From an uncultured bacterium (GTDB taxonomy: Bacteria; Bacillota_I; Bacilli_A; Acholeplasmatales; Anaeroplasmataceae), in the NCBI GenBank assembly GCA_949293265.1, contig CASFCK010000011.1:1-44506 (forward strand): 44,506 nt of DNA, read 5' to 3'. Numbering within the stretch: position 1 is the stretch's first letter; every line of letters begins with the position of its first letter. This document shows positions 7,069-13,808 of the stretch, in pieces. The position numbers and the translations under genes are program-made. A model generated the notes under the pieces. It saw only the letters and a list, made by a program, of their open reading frames with translations, was not told where the DNA came from and searched no databases.

Positions 7069-7327
7069 AGATAGACAAAATACTCATGGAAATCCTGAAG
7101 ATAATTTTGATAAAATAGCAGTATTTTGGACAGATTATTTATATTTTAAGTATAATATTAATTTTAATTTAGATAAATATGATGTTTGTAATTTAATGGA
7201 ATTATTAAAAATGACTAGAAAAATATCATCGCCTAAAAATTTAGATAATTATTTAGATGGATCTGGTTATTCTTTAATTGGTTTAAGTATGTTATTAGGA
7301 GAATTAGAAAATGTTAAAGAGAAGTAA
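6986..7327 (+). CDS. DUF6378-like phage protein
   Basis: 113 residues from ATG 6986, chosen for GGGGA just upstream. The pattern ILKDRQNTHGNPEDNF, then IAVFWTDYL, NLMELLKMTRK and NLDNYLDGSGYSLIGL closely follows the DUF6378 family, common in phage early regions and of unknown biochemistry. It looks all-helical, MazG-superfamily-like in style. Family assignment is by motif recognition, not search. It overlaps the next gene by 17 nt. Confidence 0.7.
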   Translation: MKDQKTAQIVTIQNREKAVEELSKIILKDRQNTHGNPEDNFDKIAVFWTDYLYFKYNINFNLDKYDVCNLMELLKMTRKISSPKNLDNYLDGSGYSLIGLSMLLGELENVKEK

Positions 7328-7514
7328 CTTTATTGTATTTAGTAAAGTATCTAATGATAATAATACAGATAGTAATTGCAGTTGTATAGTATATAATACT
7401 AAAGAACAAGCAAAAGAAGCTATAGAAAAATTTAAAGATATTCACAAAAACGATAAGTATGTAATTAAATTAGTAGAAGGTGAAGTTATAGATGCAATTT
7501 ATTCGGAAATCTAA
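7311..7514 (+). CDS. Hypothetical small protein
   Basis: 67 codons, starting inside the preceding gene with TAGGAG about 10 nt upstream. It has the look of a small ferredoxin-like alpha/beta fold (strand, helix KEQAKEAIEKFKDI, strand), often seen in phage accessory proteins. It overlaps the next gene by 23 nt. Confidence 0.6.
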   Translation: MLKRSNFIVFSKVSNDNNTDSNCSCIVYNTKEQAKEAIEKFKDIHKNDKYVIKLVEGEVIDAIYSEI

Positions 7515-7722
7515 ATTATTTTTAATTAATTTATATAGATATATATTTACTAGAGAACATATTTATATTAATTTTATTGAAGATTTATATTTTTTTGAAA
7601 ATCAATTAAAAAGATATAAAAATCCTAATAAGTATGTATATAAAAGATTAAAAATAAAAGAAAAAGAAATGAATAATTATAAAATCTATATCGTATATTT
7701 TTATTATAAACGATATAGATAA
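7492..7722 (+). CDS. Basic, aromatic-rich hypothetical protein
   Basis: 76 codons with AAGGTGA upstream. Very rich in Tyr, Phe, Lys and Arg; pI clearly high. The 3' end encodes one arm of an 11-bp inverted repeat that ends at its stop codon. Confidence 0.55.
   Translation: MQFIRKSKLFLINLYRYIFTREHIYINFIEDLYFFENQLKRYKNPNKYVYKRLKIKEKEMNNYKIYIVYFYYKRYR
7684..7720 (+). promoter_or_regulatory. 11-bp hairpin at gene end
   Basis: ATCTATATCGT (7684-7694) and ACGATATAGAT (7710-7720) form a perfect 11-bp stem with a 15-nt loop, ending on the stop codon. It is followed by AAAAAATT on this strand, so it is not a rightward intrinsic terminator. It belongs to the set of hairpins at early gene boundaries. 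Confidence 0.5.
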
Positions 7723-7787
7723 AAAATTATTATCTAAATTATTATTAAGTTAAGTATTAATTTTATTTTTATAAAGGATTATGTATT

Positions 7788-7964
7788 ATGAATTTTGAAA
7801 ACGCATTAATTGAATTTAAAAATGGTAAAAAGATTAAACGACAATGTTGGGGTAAGAAAGAATATATTTATTACGATGGAATTACTATAACAAGTGATGA
7901 TGGTACTGAATATATTTTAGATATTGATGATATTTTTGCTAATGATTGGTGCGTTTATAGTTAA
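7788..7964 (+). CDS. DUF2829-like; possible short Tad2-type Thoeris inhibitor
   Basis: 58-codon frame with AAAGGAT upstream, ending TAA at 7962. MNFENALIEFKNGKKIKR, then W at residue 21, and a C-terminal I-F-A-N-D-W match the DUF2829 pattern (F-x-x-AL-x-x-LK-x-GKK-x-x-R-x-x-W ... A-x-DW). DUF2829 includes Tad2, which sequesters the cyclic ADP-ribose signal of Thoeris defence. At 58 residues it is shorter than usual family members, with the middle strands reduced, so the inhibitor role is uncertain. A U-rich leader and the hairpin at 7684-7720 lie upstream. Confidence 0.5.
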   Translation: MNFENALIEFKNGKKIKRQCWGKKEYIYYDGITITSDDGTEYILDIDDIFANDWCVYS

Positions 7965-7991
7965 ACTTTATAATAATTTGGAGTATAATAT

Positions 7992-8372
7992 ATGAAAGAT
8001 GATGTAAATATCTGCGGTATGGATCTATGTCCATTATGTGGAGAAGTAAAAAATTTAGTTATTAATGCAAAATTAAGAAAAAATTTTCCAGATAAAATGA
8101 TTACTGGACCAGAATTATGTGATAAATGTAAAGAAAAATTAACAAAAGAAGATAGAATTGTTTTATTTGTAGCAGATTATGATACAACTAAAAATAAATT
8201 ATTAGGATTAAAAGGTTCTTATGCTATATTACCACTTGAAGTTTTGAAATTAGATACTTTTACAGAACAACAAAAAGAATTTGTAAAAACTGAAAGAGTT
8301 GGTTTATGTAGTGAAGAATTTTTAACATATCTAAAAAATTTGGAGAATAATGATGAAGAAAAATCTAAGTAG
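7992..8372 (+). CDS. Zinc-binding phage protein
   Basis: 126 codons with TTGGAG upstream. CPLCG (residue about 13) and later GPELCDKCKEKL (about residue 40) provide two Cys pairs that probably hold one zinc ion. The remainder resembles small phage proteins that start with a treble-clef-like knuckle followed by a beta domain and a charged tail. Function unknown. It overlaps the next gene by 23 nt. Confidence 0.65.
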   Translation: MKDDVNICGMDLCPLCGEVKNLVINAKLRKNFPDKMITGPELCDKCKEKLTKEDRIVLFVADYDTTKNKLLGLKGSYAILPLEVLKLDTFTEQQKEFVKTERVGLCSEEFLTYLKNLENNDEEKSK

Positions 8373-8730
8373 ATTATTAGCTAATTTCTATGGTACAGAA
8401 TTTTATCATAATGATAATTTAAATGAAGAAAATAAAGAAGTATTATATACAGATGGTATATTAGAATTAAATAATATTATAAATAATGATAAACTATTTA
8501 ATAATATTATAAATGGTATGTATAACGGTTACCAAGCACATAAAGATAAAGGAATTATGTTTGGTGTACTAAAAATTCATGATGGTAATGTTAGTTTAAA
8601 CATTTATGATGATTTAGATGGAATGATTAATTATAATATTAATTTTATAGATAAATTAGAAGATTTTGCTGATTGTGAATTAAAATTATTTATTCAAGAT
8701 AATATTATTTGTTTATTATCTGAATATTAA
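8350..8730 (+). CDS. DUF6876-like protein
   Basis: 126 codons with TGGAG upstream (ATG 8350 or 8353). LLANFYGTEFYHN, LYTDGILELNN, a central GVLKIHDGNVSLNIYDD and the terminal LLSEY follow the DUF6876 pattern (F-x-GTE...Y-TDG...). Members are found in phages and plasmids, often near anti-restriction or accessory genes. No activity is known to me. Its stop is followed by the structured non-coding region at 8743-8947. Confidence 0.5.
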   Translation: MMKKNLSRLLANFYGTEFYHNDNLNEENKEVLYTDGILELNNIINNDKLFNNIINGMYNGYQAHKDKGIMFGVLKIHDGNVSLNIYDDLDGMINYNINFIDKLEDFADCELKLFIQDNIICLLSEY

Positions 8731-8742
8731 AAGTTAAGGCTC

Positions 8743-8947
8743 GTGTGAAGTCTATAGAATAGTTTGTCAATTACCTATTCATCACACCTAATAATATATA
8801 AAACTATAACTTTCGGAGGTAAGTGGTGTTATCTTTATAGGCTAGATGGGTTGTGATGTCCTTTAGTTTTTATATATTATTTAGTATTAGACATAAGTGA
8901 GCATTTATTCAATCATATATGTTTGGACTAATCTAGCCATACACCAC
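8743..8947 (+). ncRNA. Pseudoknotted non-coding RNA or long leader (strand not proven)
   Basis: A 240-nt gene-free interval, richer in G+C than its surroundings, carries long helices: GTGTGA/TCACAC (8743-8748/8782-8787) with GAATAG/CTATTC inside (8757-8762/8775-8780); an 18-bp stem with two single-base bulges (8788-8805/8865-8884); and GTGGTGT/ACACCAC (8823-8829/8941-8947) stacked on GGCTAGAT/ATCTAGCC (8840-8847/8931-8938). The last pair crosses the 18-bp stem, forming a pseudoknot. ACATA/TATGT (8891-8895/8918-8922) and GTCC/GGAC (8858-8861/8925-8928) fit as well. It ends just before the AAGGAG of the gene at 8976, so it may be a cis-leader or an independent RNA. Confidence 0.65.
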
Positions 8948-8975
8948 AAATTTTATTTTATTTAAGGAGATTAAG

Positions 8976-9662
8976 ATGAAAAGAAATAAACTTAATAAAG
9001 AAGATAGATATAAAATATTAGAAATTATTGGTCATTATATCTATGATAGAGAAGTTAAACCATATATGGATAAAGTTAATGAAACTTTTGAAGAAGAATT
9101 AATAAAATGTTTAGTGATATATGAAAAAACTTTTAATATTACAGAAGATGTTAAAAAGTTTTGTTTAAAATATAATATGTTTAATAATTCTTATACTGTA
9201 TATAAAGATGGTTGTAATAAATATAATTATAATACATTAAATTATTTTTACTTTAATAAATATAGTAAAGATTGTCCAGTAACTTTAGCTAAAAACCTTA
9301 GCTTTGAACAAAATTTTTCTTTTCCTTTTTATGATAAATTATGTTTTGTTCCAGTTACTATAGATGAATTTAATTTTAATGGATCATTTTCTATATTTTT
9401 AGAACAAAGATATAGAGAAACTTGTAAAGATTTATTAGAAGAAGTATCAGAGAAAAGTAAATATGCTTATGAGTTATATTCTAAATTTGAGTCTATAATT
9501 AATTCTTGTATTTATGAAGATGAAGTAAGAAAATTTGTGGAAATTCAACATGTTATTGATTATTTAGATTGTAGATTTAGAGATAAGTTATCCACAGAAT
9601 TATCCACAATAAATCAAGAAACTGTAGATTTTATAAAAATGTATTTGACATCTAAAAAGTAA
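8976..9662 (+). CDS. Hypothetical protein; weak Nmad5-like impression
   Basis: 228 codons with AAGGAG upstream, following the structured RNA region. N- and C-terminal helical parts flank a beta-like centre (about residues 70-130). The arrangement recalls T7-group phage proteins annotated Nmad5 (nucleotide-modification associated), but this is a weak resemblance. Its 3' end contains two perfect DnaA boxes 12 bp apart (9588-9608). Confidence 0.6.
   Translation: MKRNKLNKEDRYKILEIIGHYIYDREVKPYMDKVNETFEEELIKCLVIYEKTFNITEDVKKFCLKYNMFNNSYTVYKDGCNKYNYNTLNYFYFNKYSKDCPVTLAKNLSFEQNFSFPFYDKLCFVPVTIDEFNFNGSFSIFLEQRYRETCKDLLEEVSEKSKYAYELYSKFESIINSCIYEDEVRKFVEIQHVIDYLDCRFRDKLSTELSTINQETVDFIKMYLTSKK
9588..9608 (+). 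other. Tandem DnaA boxes inside a gene
   Basis: TTATCCACA occurs at 9588-9596 and again at 9600-9608 in the same orientation, encoding Leu-Ser-Thr twice. Both match the strict DnaA box consensus. They lie 40-90 nt before a gene boundary in the middle of the early region and could be a replication initiation or host-DnaA titration site. Confidence 0.5.
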
Positions 9663-9673
9663 AGTATTACATT
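9645..9673 (+). promoter_or_regulatory. Possible rightward promoter
   Basis: TTGACA at 9645-9650, a 17-nt spacer and TACATT at 9668-9673 (four of six -10 bases). It lies at the end of the preceding gene and could drive 9699 onwards. In such AT-rich DNA the -10 match is weak support. Confidence 0.35.
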
Positions 9674-9698
9674 ATAATCATTAACAAAGGAGAACATC

Positions 9699-9986
9699 AT
9701 GCAAGGTGATACACCAATACATAGAAAAACTTTTCTTGAAATGACAGATGAAGAACAAATTGTATTCATTAAACAATTACAAGATAGAAGATTAAAATCT
9801 GTTAATGATTATTTAGAAGTTAAAGAAGCTAAACGTCATGTAACTTTAGAAAAATTAAATAAAAAGTTAGAAACAAAACTTAAAGCATTTGAAAAATGTA
9901 ATGAGCAATGTGAAAAAGTATTAGAAAAATTAGCACAAAAAGCTAATGAATTAAAAATGCTTAAACTTGAAATAGATTTATCATAA
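9699..9986 (+). CDS. Coiled-coil protein
   Basis: 95 codons with AAAGGAG upstream. From about residue 45 the protein is a continuous charged helix rich in Lys, Glu and Leu with heptad-like spacing, so a coiled coil is likely. It pairs with a second helical gene immediately downstream. Function unknown. Confidence 0.65.
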   Translation: MQGDTPIHRKTFLEMTDEEQIVFIKQLQDRRLKSVNDYLEVKEAKRHVTLEKLNKKLETKLKAFEKCNEQCEKVLEKLAQKANELKMLKLEIDLS

Positions 9987-9996
9987 GGAATTTATA

Positions 9997-10242
9997 ATGT
10001 TAAAAGGTAGTGAAATTACATTTAAATTAAATAATGTTGATTGTGATCCAAAATTAAAAGAGATTATTATTCAACAGCAACAAGATATATTCTTTTTAAG
10101 AAAAGAATTAATTACTCTTGCAACTAATTTTGATAAATTAGTAGATCAAATGACAGTTTTGTCAACAGCATCAGAAGCATTTGGTAGACAATTACAAAAT
10201 GTTAGTAAACATTTGAAAAATGATGAGGCAAATGATGAATAA
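9997..10242 (+). CDS. Coiled-coil protein
   Basis: 81 codons with AAGGAAT upstream. A short beta-like start (GSEITFKLNNV) is followed by a helix to the end (IIIQQQQDIFFLRKELITL...). It may associate with the product of 9699. The acidic C-terminal codons overlap the next small gene. Confidence 0.6.
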   Translation: MLKGSEITFKLNNVDCDPKLKEIIIQQQQDIFFLRKELITLATNFDKLVDQMTVLSTASEAFGRQLQNVSKHLKNDEANDE

Positions 10243-10435
10243 TATTTTAGAATATTATTTTATTATAAATTGTATTATTACAGTTTGGTTTTTATTTAAT
10301 GTTTATTATGAAAGATCTTATAAATTTTTATATAAAAATCTATCTTTTGTAATAATGACTTTAGTTCTTTTTGGATTACCATTATTAATTTTAGCAATAA
10401 TTTTAGCAATAAAGGAAGCATTTGATGAGAATTGA
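10235..10435 (+). CDS. Two-helix membrane protein
   Basis: Four in-frame ATGs occur (10220, 10223, 10232, 10235); GAGG at 10225-10228 favours 10232 or 10235, giving 66-67 residues. Hydrophobic segments at about residues 6-22 and 38-60 are likely transmembrane helices. It overlaps the nuclease gene start by about 11 nt. Role unknown. Confidence 0.55.
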   Translation: MNNILEYYFIINCIITVWFLFNVYYERSYKFLYKNLSFVIMTLVLFGLPLLILAIILAIKEAFDEN

Positions 10436-11561
10436 TGAAATAAAAGAAATCAGTATTGATAATTATGATGGGCCTGAAAATGAAAGAGGTGTAGATTTTT
10501 CAATAATGAATGGTATATCTACATGTCCGTTTTATGGAATTATTAGATATATTCATAATAAAACATTTTCAGTTGTAGAAAGAAATTTAGCTTTAGAATG
10601 TGGCGATTTATGTCATAAATGTTTTGCATGTTATAGAGCATTATCAATATATTTTAGAGGTGTTAATGAAAATAAACAAACTTTGAAAGATATTGGTGCA
10701 AATAATGTTATAAAAATATTCCAAGAAGTTGTAAATAATGAATTAGATTTTGAATATTGTAAAGAAATTTTTACACAATTATTAAAACAATGTGAAGAAG
10801 TTGATACAATGTTATCAAAATATACATTATTTAGTGATTTTATTATTGATAATAGTGGATATTATGATGATCCAGAAGATAAAAAAAGAACTATAGCAAA
10901 TATTAAAGATAGTTTATTACATTATTTATCTAACTTTTTATCATTAGTTGAAGATGAACCAGTTTGGATTGAAGATGAAAATGATATTAATTCAAAAGTT
11001 GGTATAGAAATTCCATTTAATTTAAATGTTAAAATAAAATTTATAGCTAATGATGAAGAATTTACTAAAGTTATTCATTTTATTGGTAAATTAGATGGTG
11101 TTCATGTAAGAATTAAAGATAATAATTCATTAATTATTCATGAAAATAAAACAGCATCAAGATTAGATGATAGTTGGTTAGGTCAATGGTATAAATCACA
11201 TCAAATTACTGGATATTGTTTAGCTGGTTATTACTTTACTAAACAAGAATGTTTACAAGCTAGAGTATTAGGTATGCAAATTCCTGCACCTAAGACAAGT
11301 GGTTATGCTTTTAGAATGGAAAGAGTTGATAGAGAACAATTTAACTTTAATGATTGGGCTAGATGGGTATTAACAGTTAATGAGTTTATTGAAGATTATA
11401 AAGATTGTCCTGAAAAAGCTGTAATGAATACACATGCTTGTTGTAGATATTATAAACAATGTTCATTTGTTCCATTATGTTGTTCTAATGTTGAAGAAAG
11501 AAAAAGAATATTAGAAGAAGAAATGATTACAGATGAATGGAATCCATTAGAAAGTGATTAA
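10425..11561 (+). CDS. Cas4/RecB-like PD-(D/E)XK nuclease
   Basis: 378 residues from ATG 10425 (GGAAG upstream; a TTG at 10422 is in frame). The core has GKLDGV (Asp about residue 223) and HENKT (Glu-x-Lys about residue 240), matching motifs II and III of PD-(D/E)XK exonucleases. An N-terminal Cys (STCPFYG, about residue 35) and a C-terminal cysteine cluster (CCRYYKQCSFVPLCC, about residues 337-352) fit the Fe-S cluster arrangement of Cas4/AddB. Next to a Sak4-like ATPase and an SSB-like gene, it probably resects DNA for phage recombination or replication. Confidence 0.8.
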   Translation: MRIDEIKEISIDNYDGPENERGVDFSIMNGISTCPFYGIIRYIHNKTFSVVERNLALECGDLCHKCFACYRALSIYFRGVNENKQTLKDIGANNVIKIFQEVVNNELDFEYCKEIFTQLLKQCEEVDTMLSKYTLFSDFIIDNSGYYDDPEDKKRTIANIKDSLLHYLSNFLSLVEDEPVWIEDENDINSKVGIEIPFNLNVKIKFIANDEEFTKVIHFIGKLDGVHVRIKDNNSLIIHENKTASRLDDSWLGQWYKSHQITGYCLAGYYFTKQECLQARVLGMQIPAPKTSGYAFRMERVDREQFNFNDWARWVLTVNEFIEDYKDCPEKAVMNTHACCRYYKQCSFVPLCCSNVEERKRILEEEMITDEWNPLESD

Positions 11562-11568
11562 ACTTTTA

Positions 11569-11642
11569 TGAGAATGATAGTTGTCGTTTTGTTTCCCGTC
11601 TAACTTACTTATCCATACTTAAAAAACCTACTATCATTCTCA
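11569..11642 (+). promoter_or_regulatory. 12-bp hairpin with 50-nt pyrimidine-rich loop
   Basis: TGAGAATGATAG (11569-11580) and CTATCATTCTCA (11631-11642) pair perfectly around a 50-nt loop with few purines on its left side (TTGTCG...TTTCCCGTC). It lies between the nuclease gene and 11663. It is not a terminator because no T run follows. It could be a processing site or a small structured RNA. Confidence 0.5.
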
Positions 11643-11662
11643 CCTCAATTTGGAGATTAATT

Positions 11663-11872
11663 ATGAAAAGTATAATTAGTAGATATATTTCTTTTTATTC
11701 TATACTAAGTACAAAAGAATTTATTATAACTATAAATAAAAATGCAAATAAAAATAAATATTGTTTACATTGTTTTGCATATGGTGATGATTTTTTAATT
11801 AGATATGATTCATTAAAAGAATTATTTACTAATTTAAGAAAGGATTTTAATTATGAATACAAAAGAAAATGA
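11663..11872 (+). CDS. Hypothetical small protein
   Basis: 69 codons with TTTGGAG upstream. It looks like a small beta-beta-alpha protein: strand KEFIITINKN, HCFAYGDDFLIRY and helix SLKELFTNLRK. It overlaps the next gene by 20 nt. Confidence 0.6.
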   Translation: MKSIISRYISFYSILSTKEFIITINKNANKNKYCLHCFAYGDDFLIRYDSLKELFTNLRKDFNYEYKRK

Positions 11873-12188
11873 TGAAAATTTAGAAGATACTAAAGAAAAT
11901 ATTAAAAAATGTGAAAAACTTTTTAATAGATTAAATAAATTACGAGAAGAAAGAATAACAAATCATGCAGAAACAATGAAAACAATAAAAGAATTAGCAA
12001 AACTTAGAGATGAAAAAGTTTTTATTATACCATCTAATTGGAATGGTGTTGTTTATCATGATGTAGTTATTGCAAAAGATAAAATAACTGCAAAAGATAA
12101 TGGAATTATTGATTCTTTTTACGATTATGTAGATATTGTTGATGGTGATGGCGATATTTTAGAAAATGAAATAACTGAATATAAATAA
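11853..12188 (+). CDS. Hypothetical protein with helical N-terminus
   Basis: 111 codons with AAAGGAT upstream. Residues 1-55 form a charged coiled-coil-like helix; residues about 60-105 are beta-like and acidic (DIVDGDGDILE). It lies immediately before the Sak4-like gene, so a link to recombination is possible but unproven. Confidence 0.6.
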   Translation: MNTKENDENLEDTKENIKKCEKLFNRLNKLREERITNHAETMKTIKELAKLRDEKVFIIPSNWNGVVYHDVVIAKDKITAKDNGIIDSFYDYVDIVDGDGDILENEITEYK

Positions 12189-12204
12189 TTAGGAGAAAAA
12201 TATT

Positions 12205-12999
12205 ATGGAATTACGAATAGCTGGTGTAGAAGTTAAAAAAGTAGAACAAAATCCAAAAAGATTGAATTTACTTTTATGGGGAATGGCTGGTGTTGGTAAA
12301 ACATTATTTGCATCTACTGCTCCTGGTAAAAAATTATGGTTAAGTTTTGATCCAAATGGATTAGATACATTAAATTTTGCACCAGAAAGAGATAATATTC
12401 AATCAGTTGATTTAAGTAAAACTAGTTATTCAATAGTTAGACAAGGTTGTCAAGAAAATTGTTTTGGTATTGAAACATATTTGAAAGATAATTTATTTGA
12501 TTCTGTAATTTTTGATAGTGCTACTAGTTATTTAGATTTATGTTTACGTTTAGGTATTGAAGGAATTAAAAATGCTACAATAGAATTACCTTCAATGGCT
12601 GGATATGCAAAGAAAAATAGTTACTTTAAACAAACTATGATTAATTTAATTAAATTAACTAATAAATATAATAAACATTTAGTAATTATTGCACATGAAG
12701 ATAATGGTAAATGTGATGATTTAGGAAATATTATTGAACAAGCACCTATGATTGGTGGATCATCTGCACAATCCATTGCTATTATGTTATCTGAAATTTG
12801 GTATTTAGGTAACTTTAATGGTAAAAGAAAAATTATGTTTGCACCTTATTCAGTTAAAAAGATGATGAAATCAAGAATGGTTGATTTAGATAAATGTAAA
12901 CAGATTGAATGGAATTATTCTTTAGATGAAGGTGGTCATGGATTAAATACATGGTATGAACAATGGAAAAATTCAGATAAAAAGATAATTCCTGAATAG
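12205..12999 (+). CDS. Sak4-like RecA-fold ATPase (recombination)
   Basis: 264 codons with TTAGGAG upstream. The Walker A motif GMAGVGKT is at residues 26-33 and the Walker B strand DSVIFDSAT near residue 105; LVIIAHED is a sensor-like strand. Overall length and pattern fit the phage AAA_24/Sak4 single-strand annealing-associated ATPases, which act with an SSB and an exonuclease. Both partners flank it here: the Cas4-like nuclease and the SSB-like gene at 13093. Confidence 0.8.
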   Translation: MELRIAGVEVKKVEQNPKRLNLLLWGMAGVGKTLFASTAPGKKLWLSFDPNGLDTLNFAPERDNIQSVDLSKTSYSIVRQGCQENCFGIETYLKDNLFDSVIFDSATSYLDLCLRLGIEGIKNATIELPSMAGYAKKNSYFKQTMINLIKLTNKYNKHLVIIAHEDNGKCDDLGNIIEQAPMIGGSSAQSIAIMLSEIWYLGNFNGKRKIMFAPYSVKKMMKSRMVDLDKCKQIEWNYSLDEGGHGLNTWYEQWKNSDKKIIPE

Positions 13000-13002
13000 A
13001 GA

Positions 13003-13092
13003 ATTCATTTTATATGAATAAAAATTATTATGTTATTTTAATTTTCTTATTTATTGTTTTAATTTTATTAATTTATTTATGGAGTATTAGAT
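13003..13092 (+). promoter_or_regulatory. Short hairpin and U-rich leader
   Basis: ATTCAT/ATGAAT (13003-13008/13014-13019) forms a small stem. It is followed by about 60 nt almost without C or G and then TTTATGGAGTATTAGAT before the ATG. The leader is nearly the same as that before the gene at 1837 (TTTTAATTTT, GGAGTAT, GATATG). Confidence 0.45.
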
Positions 13093-13509
13093 ATGAATGA
13101 TACTGAATTTAGTTCTATTATTGAATTTGATGAAGATTTAGCAAATGTTGAAGCACCGAAACCACTTCCTGCTGGTGTTTATGATGGTGTAATCCAAACA
13201 GCTGAAATTGTAAAATCAAAAGATGGTGAAAAAGATATGTTGAAGTTAGGTATTAATATTTCTGCTGATCAATATCCAGCAGATTATACAGATGGTAATC
13301 CTAATGGTACAACTCTTTATTACAATATGTTTATTGATAATTCACCAAGAAATAAATTTTTGATGAAACAATTTATTTTAGCTATTGGTGCACCATTATC
13401 TAATAGAATTGATACAACAACTCTTATTGGATTGCCAGGAAGATTTGAAGTTACTAATAGTAACTATCAAGGAATGGATATGGCAAACATTCGTAGAGCA
13501 GTTGCTTAA
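13093..13509 (+). CDS. SSB-like / DUF669-like protein
   Basis: 138 codons with TGGAG upstream. LPAGVYDGVIQTAEIVKSKDG is the start of an OB-fold-like beta barrel, followed by DMLKLGINI and a helix NKFLMKQFILAIGA, then LIGLPGRFEVTN. This pattern is shared by DUF669-type single-strand-binding proteins in phage recombination modules. Its place directly after a Sak4-like ATPase supports that. The acidic C-terminal tail of typical SSBs is absent; the acidic residues are at the N-terminus instead. Confidence 0.65.
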   Translation: MNDTEFSSIIEFDEDLANVEAPKPLPAGVYDGVIQTAEIVKSKDGEKDMLKLGINISADQYPADYTDGNPNGTTLYYNMFIDNSPRNKFLMKQFILAIGAPLSNRIDTTTLIGLPGRFEVTNSNYQGMDMANIRRAVA

Positions 13510-13520
13510 TCTTTTGGTTT

Positions 13521-13548
13521 TGTTAGTTGTACCATTAAACAACTAACA
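13521..13548 (+). promoter_or_regulatory. 10-bp hairpin after the SSB-like gene
   Basis: TGTTAGTTGT (13521-13530) and ACAACTAACA (13539-13548) pair perfectly across an 8-nt loop, 11 nt after the stop codon. A U-rich stretch and TGGAG follow before the gene at 13584, matching the early hairpin-leader module. Confidence 0.55.
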
Positions 13549-13583
13549 TAATAATTTATTAAATTTATTTATGGAGAAATAAA

Positions 13584-13787
13584 ATGTCTGATGTAGAAGT
13601 ACAAAATAAACCATTAAGAGTTAAAGCAAAAAAGAAAATGCTTTTGGAAATTGTAGATGAAAACGGAAATCCGATGAATCTTAAACCAGAACAAATTAAA
13701 GTTCTTTGCATTTTTACTAAAGTTAATGAAGAGGTATATAATATTTCTGAACAACACCCAAACAAAATTAAAATTGAGTTTGAATAA
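13584..13787 (+). CDS. Hypothetical small protein
   Basis: 67 codons with TATGGAG upstream. Beta-rich, with VKAKKKMLLEIVDENGNPM and a later strand-helix. Preceded by the hairpin-leader module and followed by the RHH-like gene. Family not recognised. Confidence 0.65.
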   Translation: MSDVEVQNKPLRVKAKKKMLLEIVDENGNPMNLKPEQIKVLCIFTKVNEEVYNISEQHPNKIKIEFE

Positions 13788-13808
13788 TTAACTTTAAGGA
13801 GAATTATT

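Noticed and set aside
8743-8947. Group I intron in the non-coding island.
   Set aside because: The region lies between intact genes rather than splitting one, and the conserved P7/G-binding core could not be placed.
9588-9608. Resemblance to the ColE1-type sequence containing GGTTATCCACAGAATCA.
   Set aside because: Only the DnaA box and four following bases agree; it lies in coding DNA of a phage with no other plasmid features.
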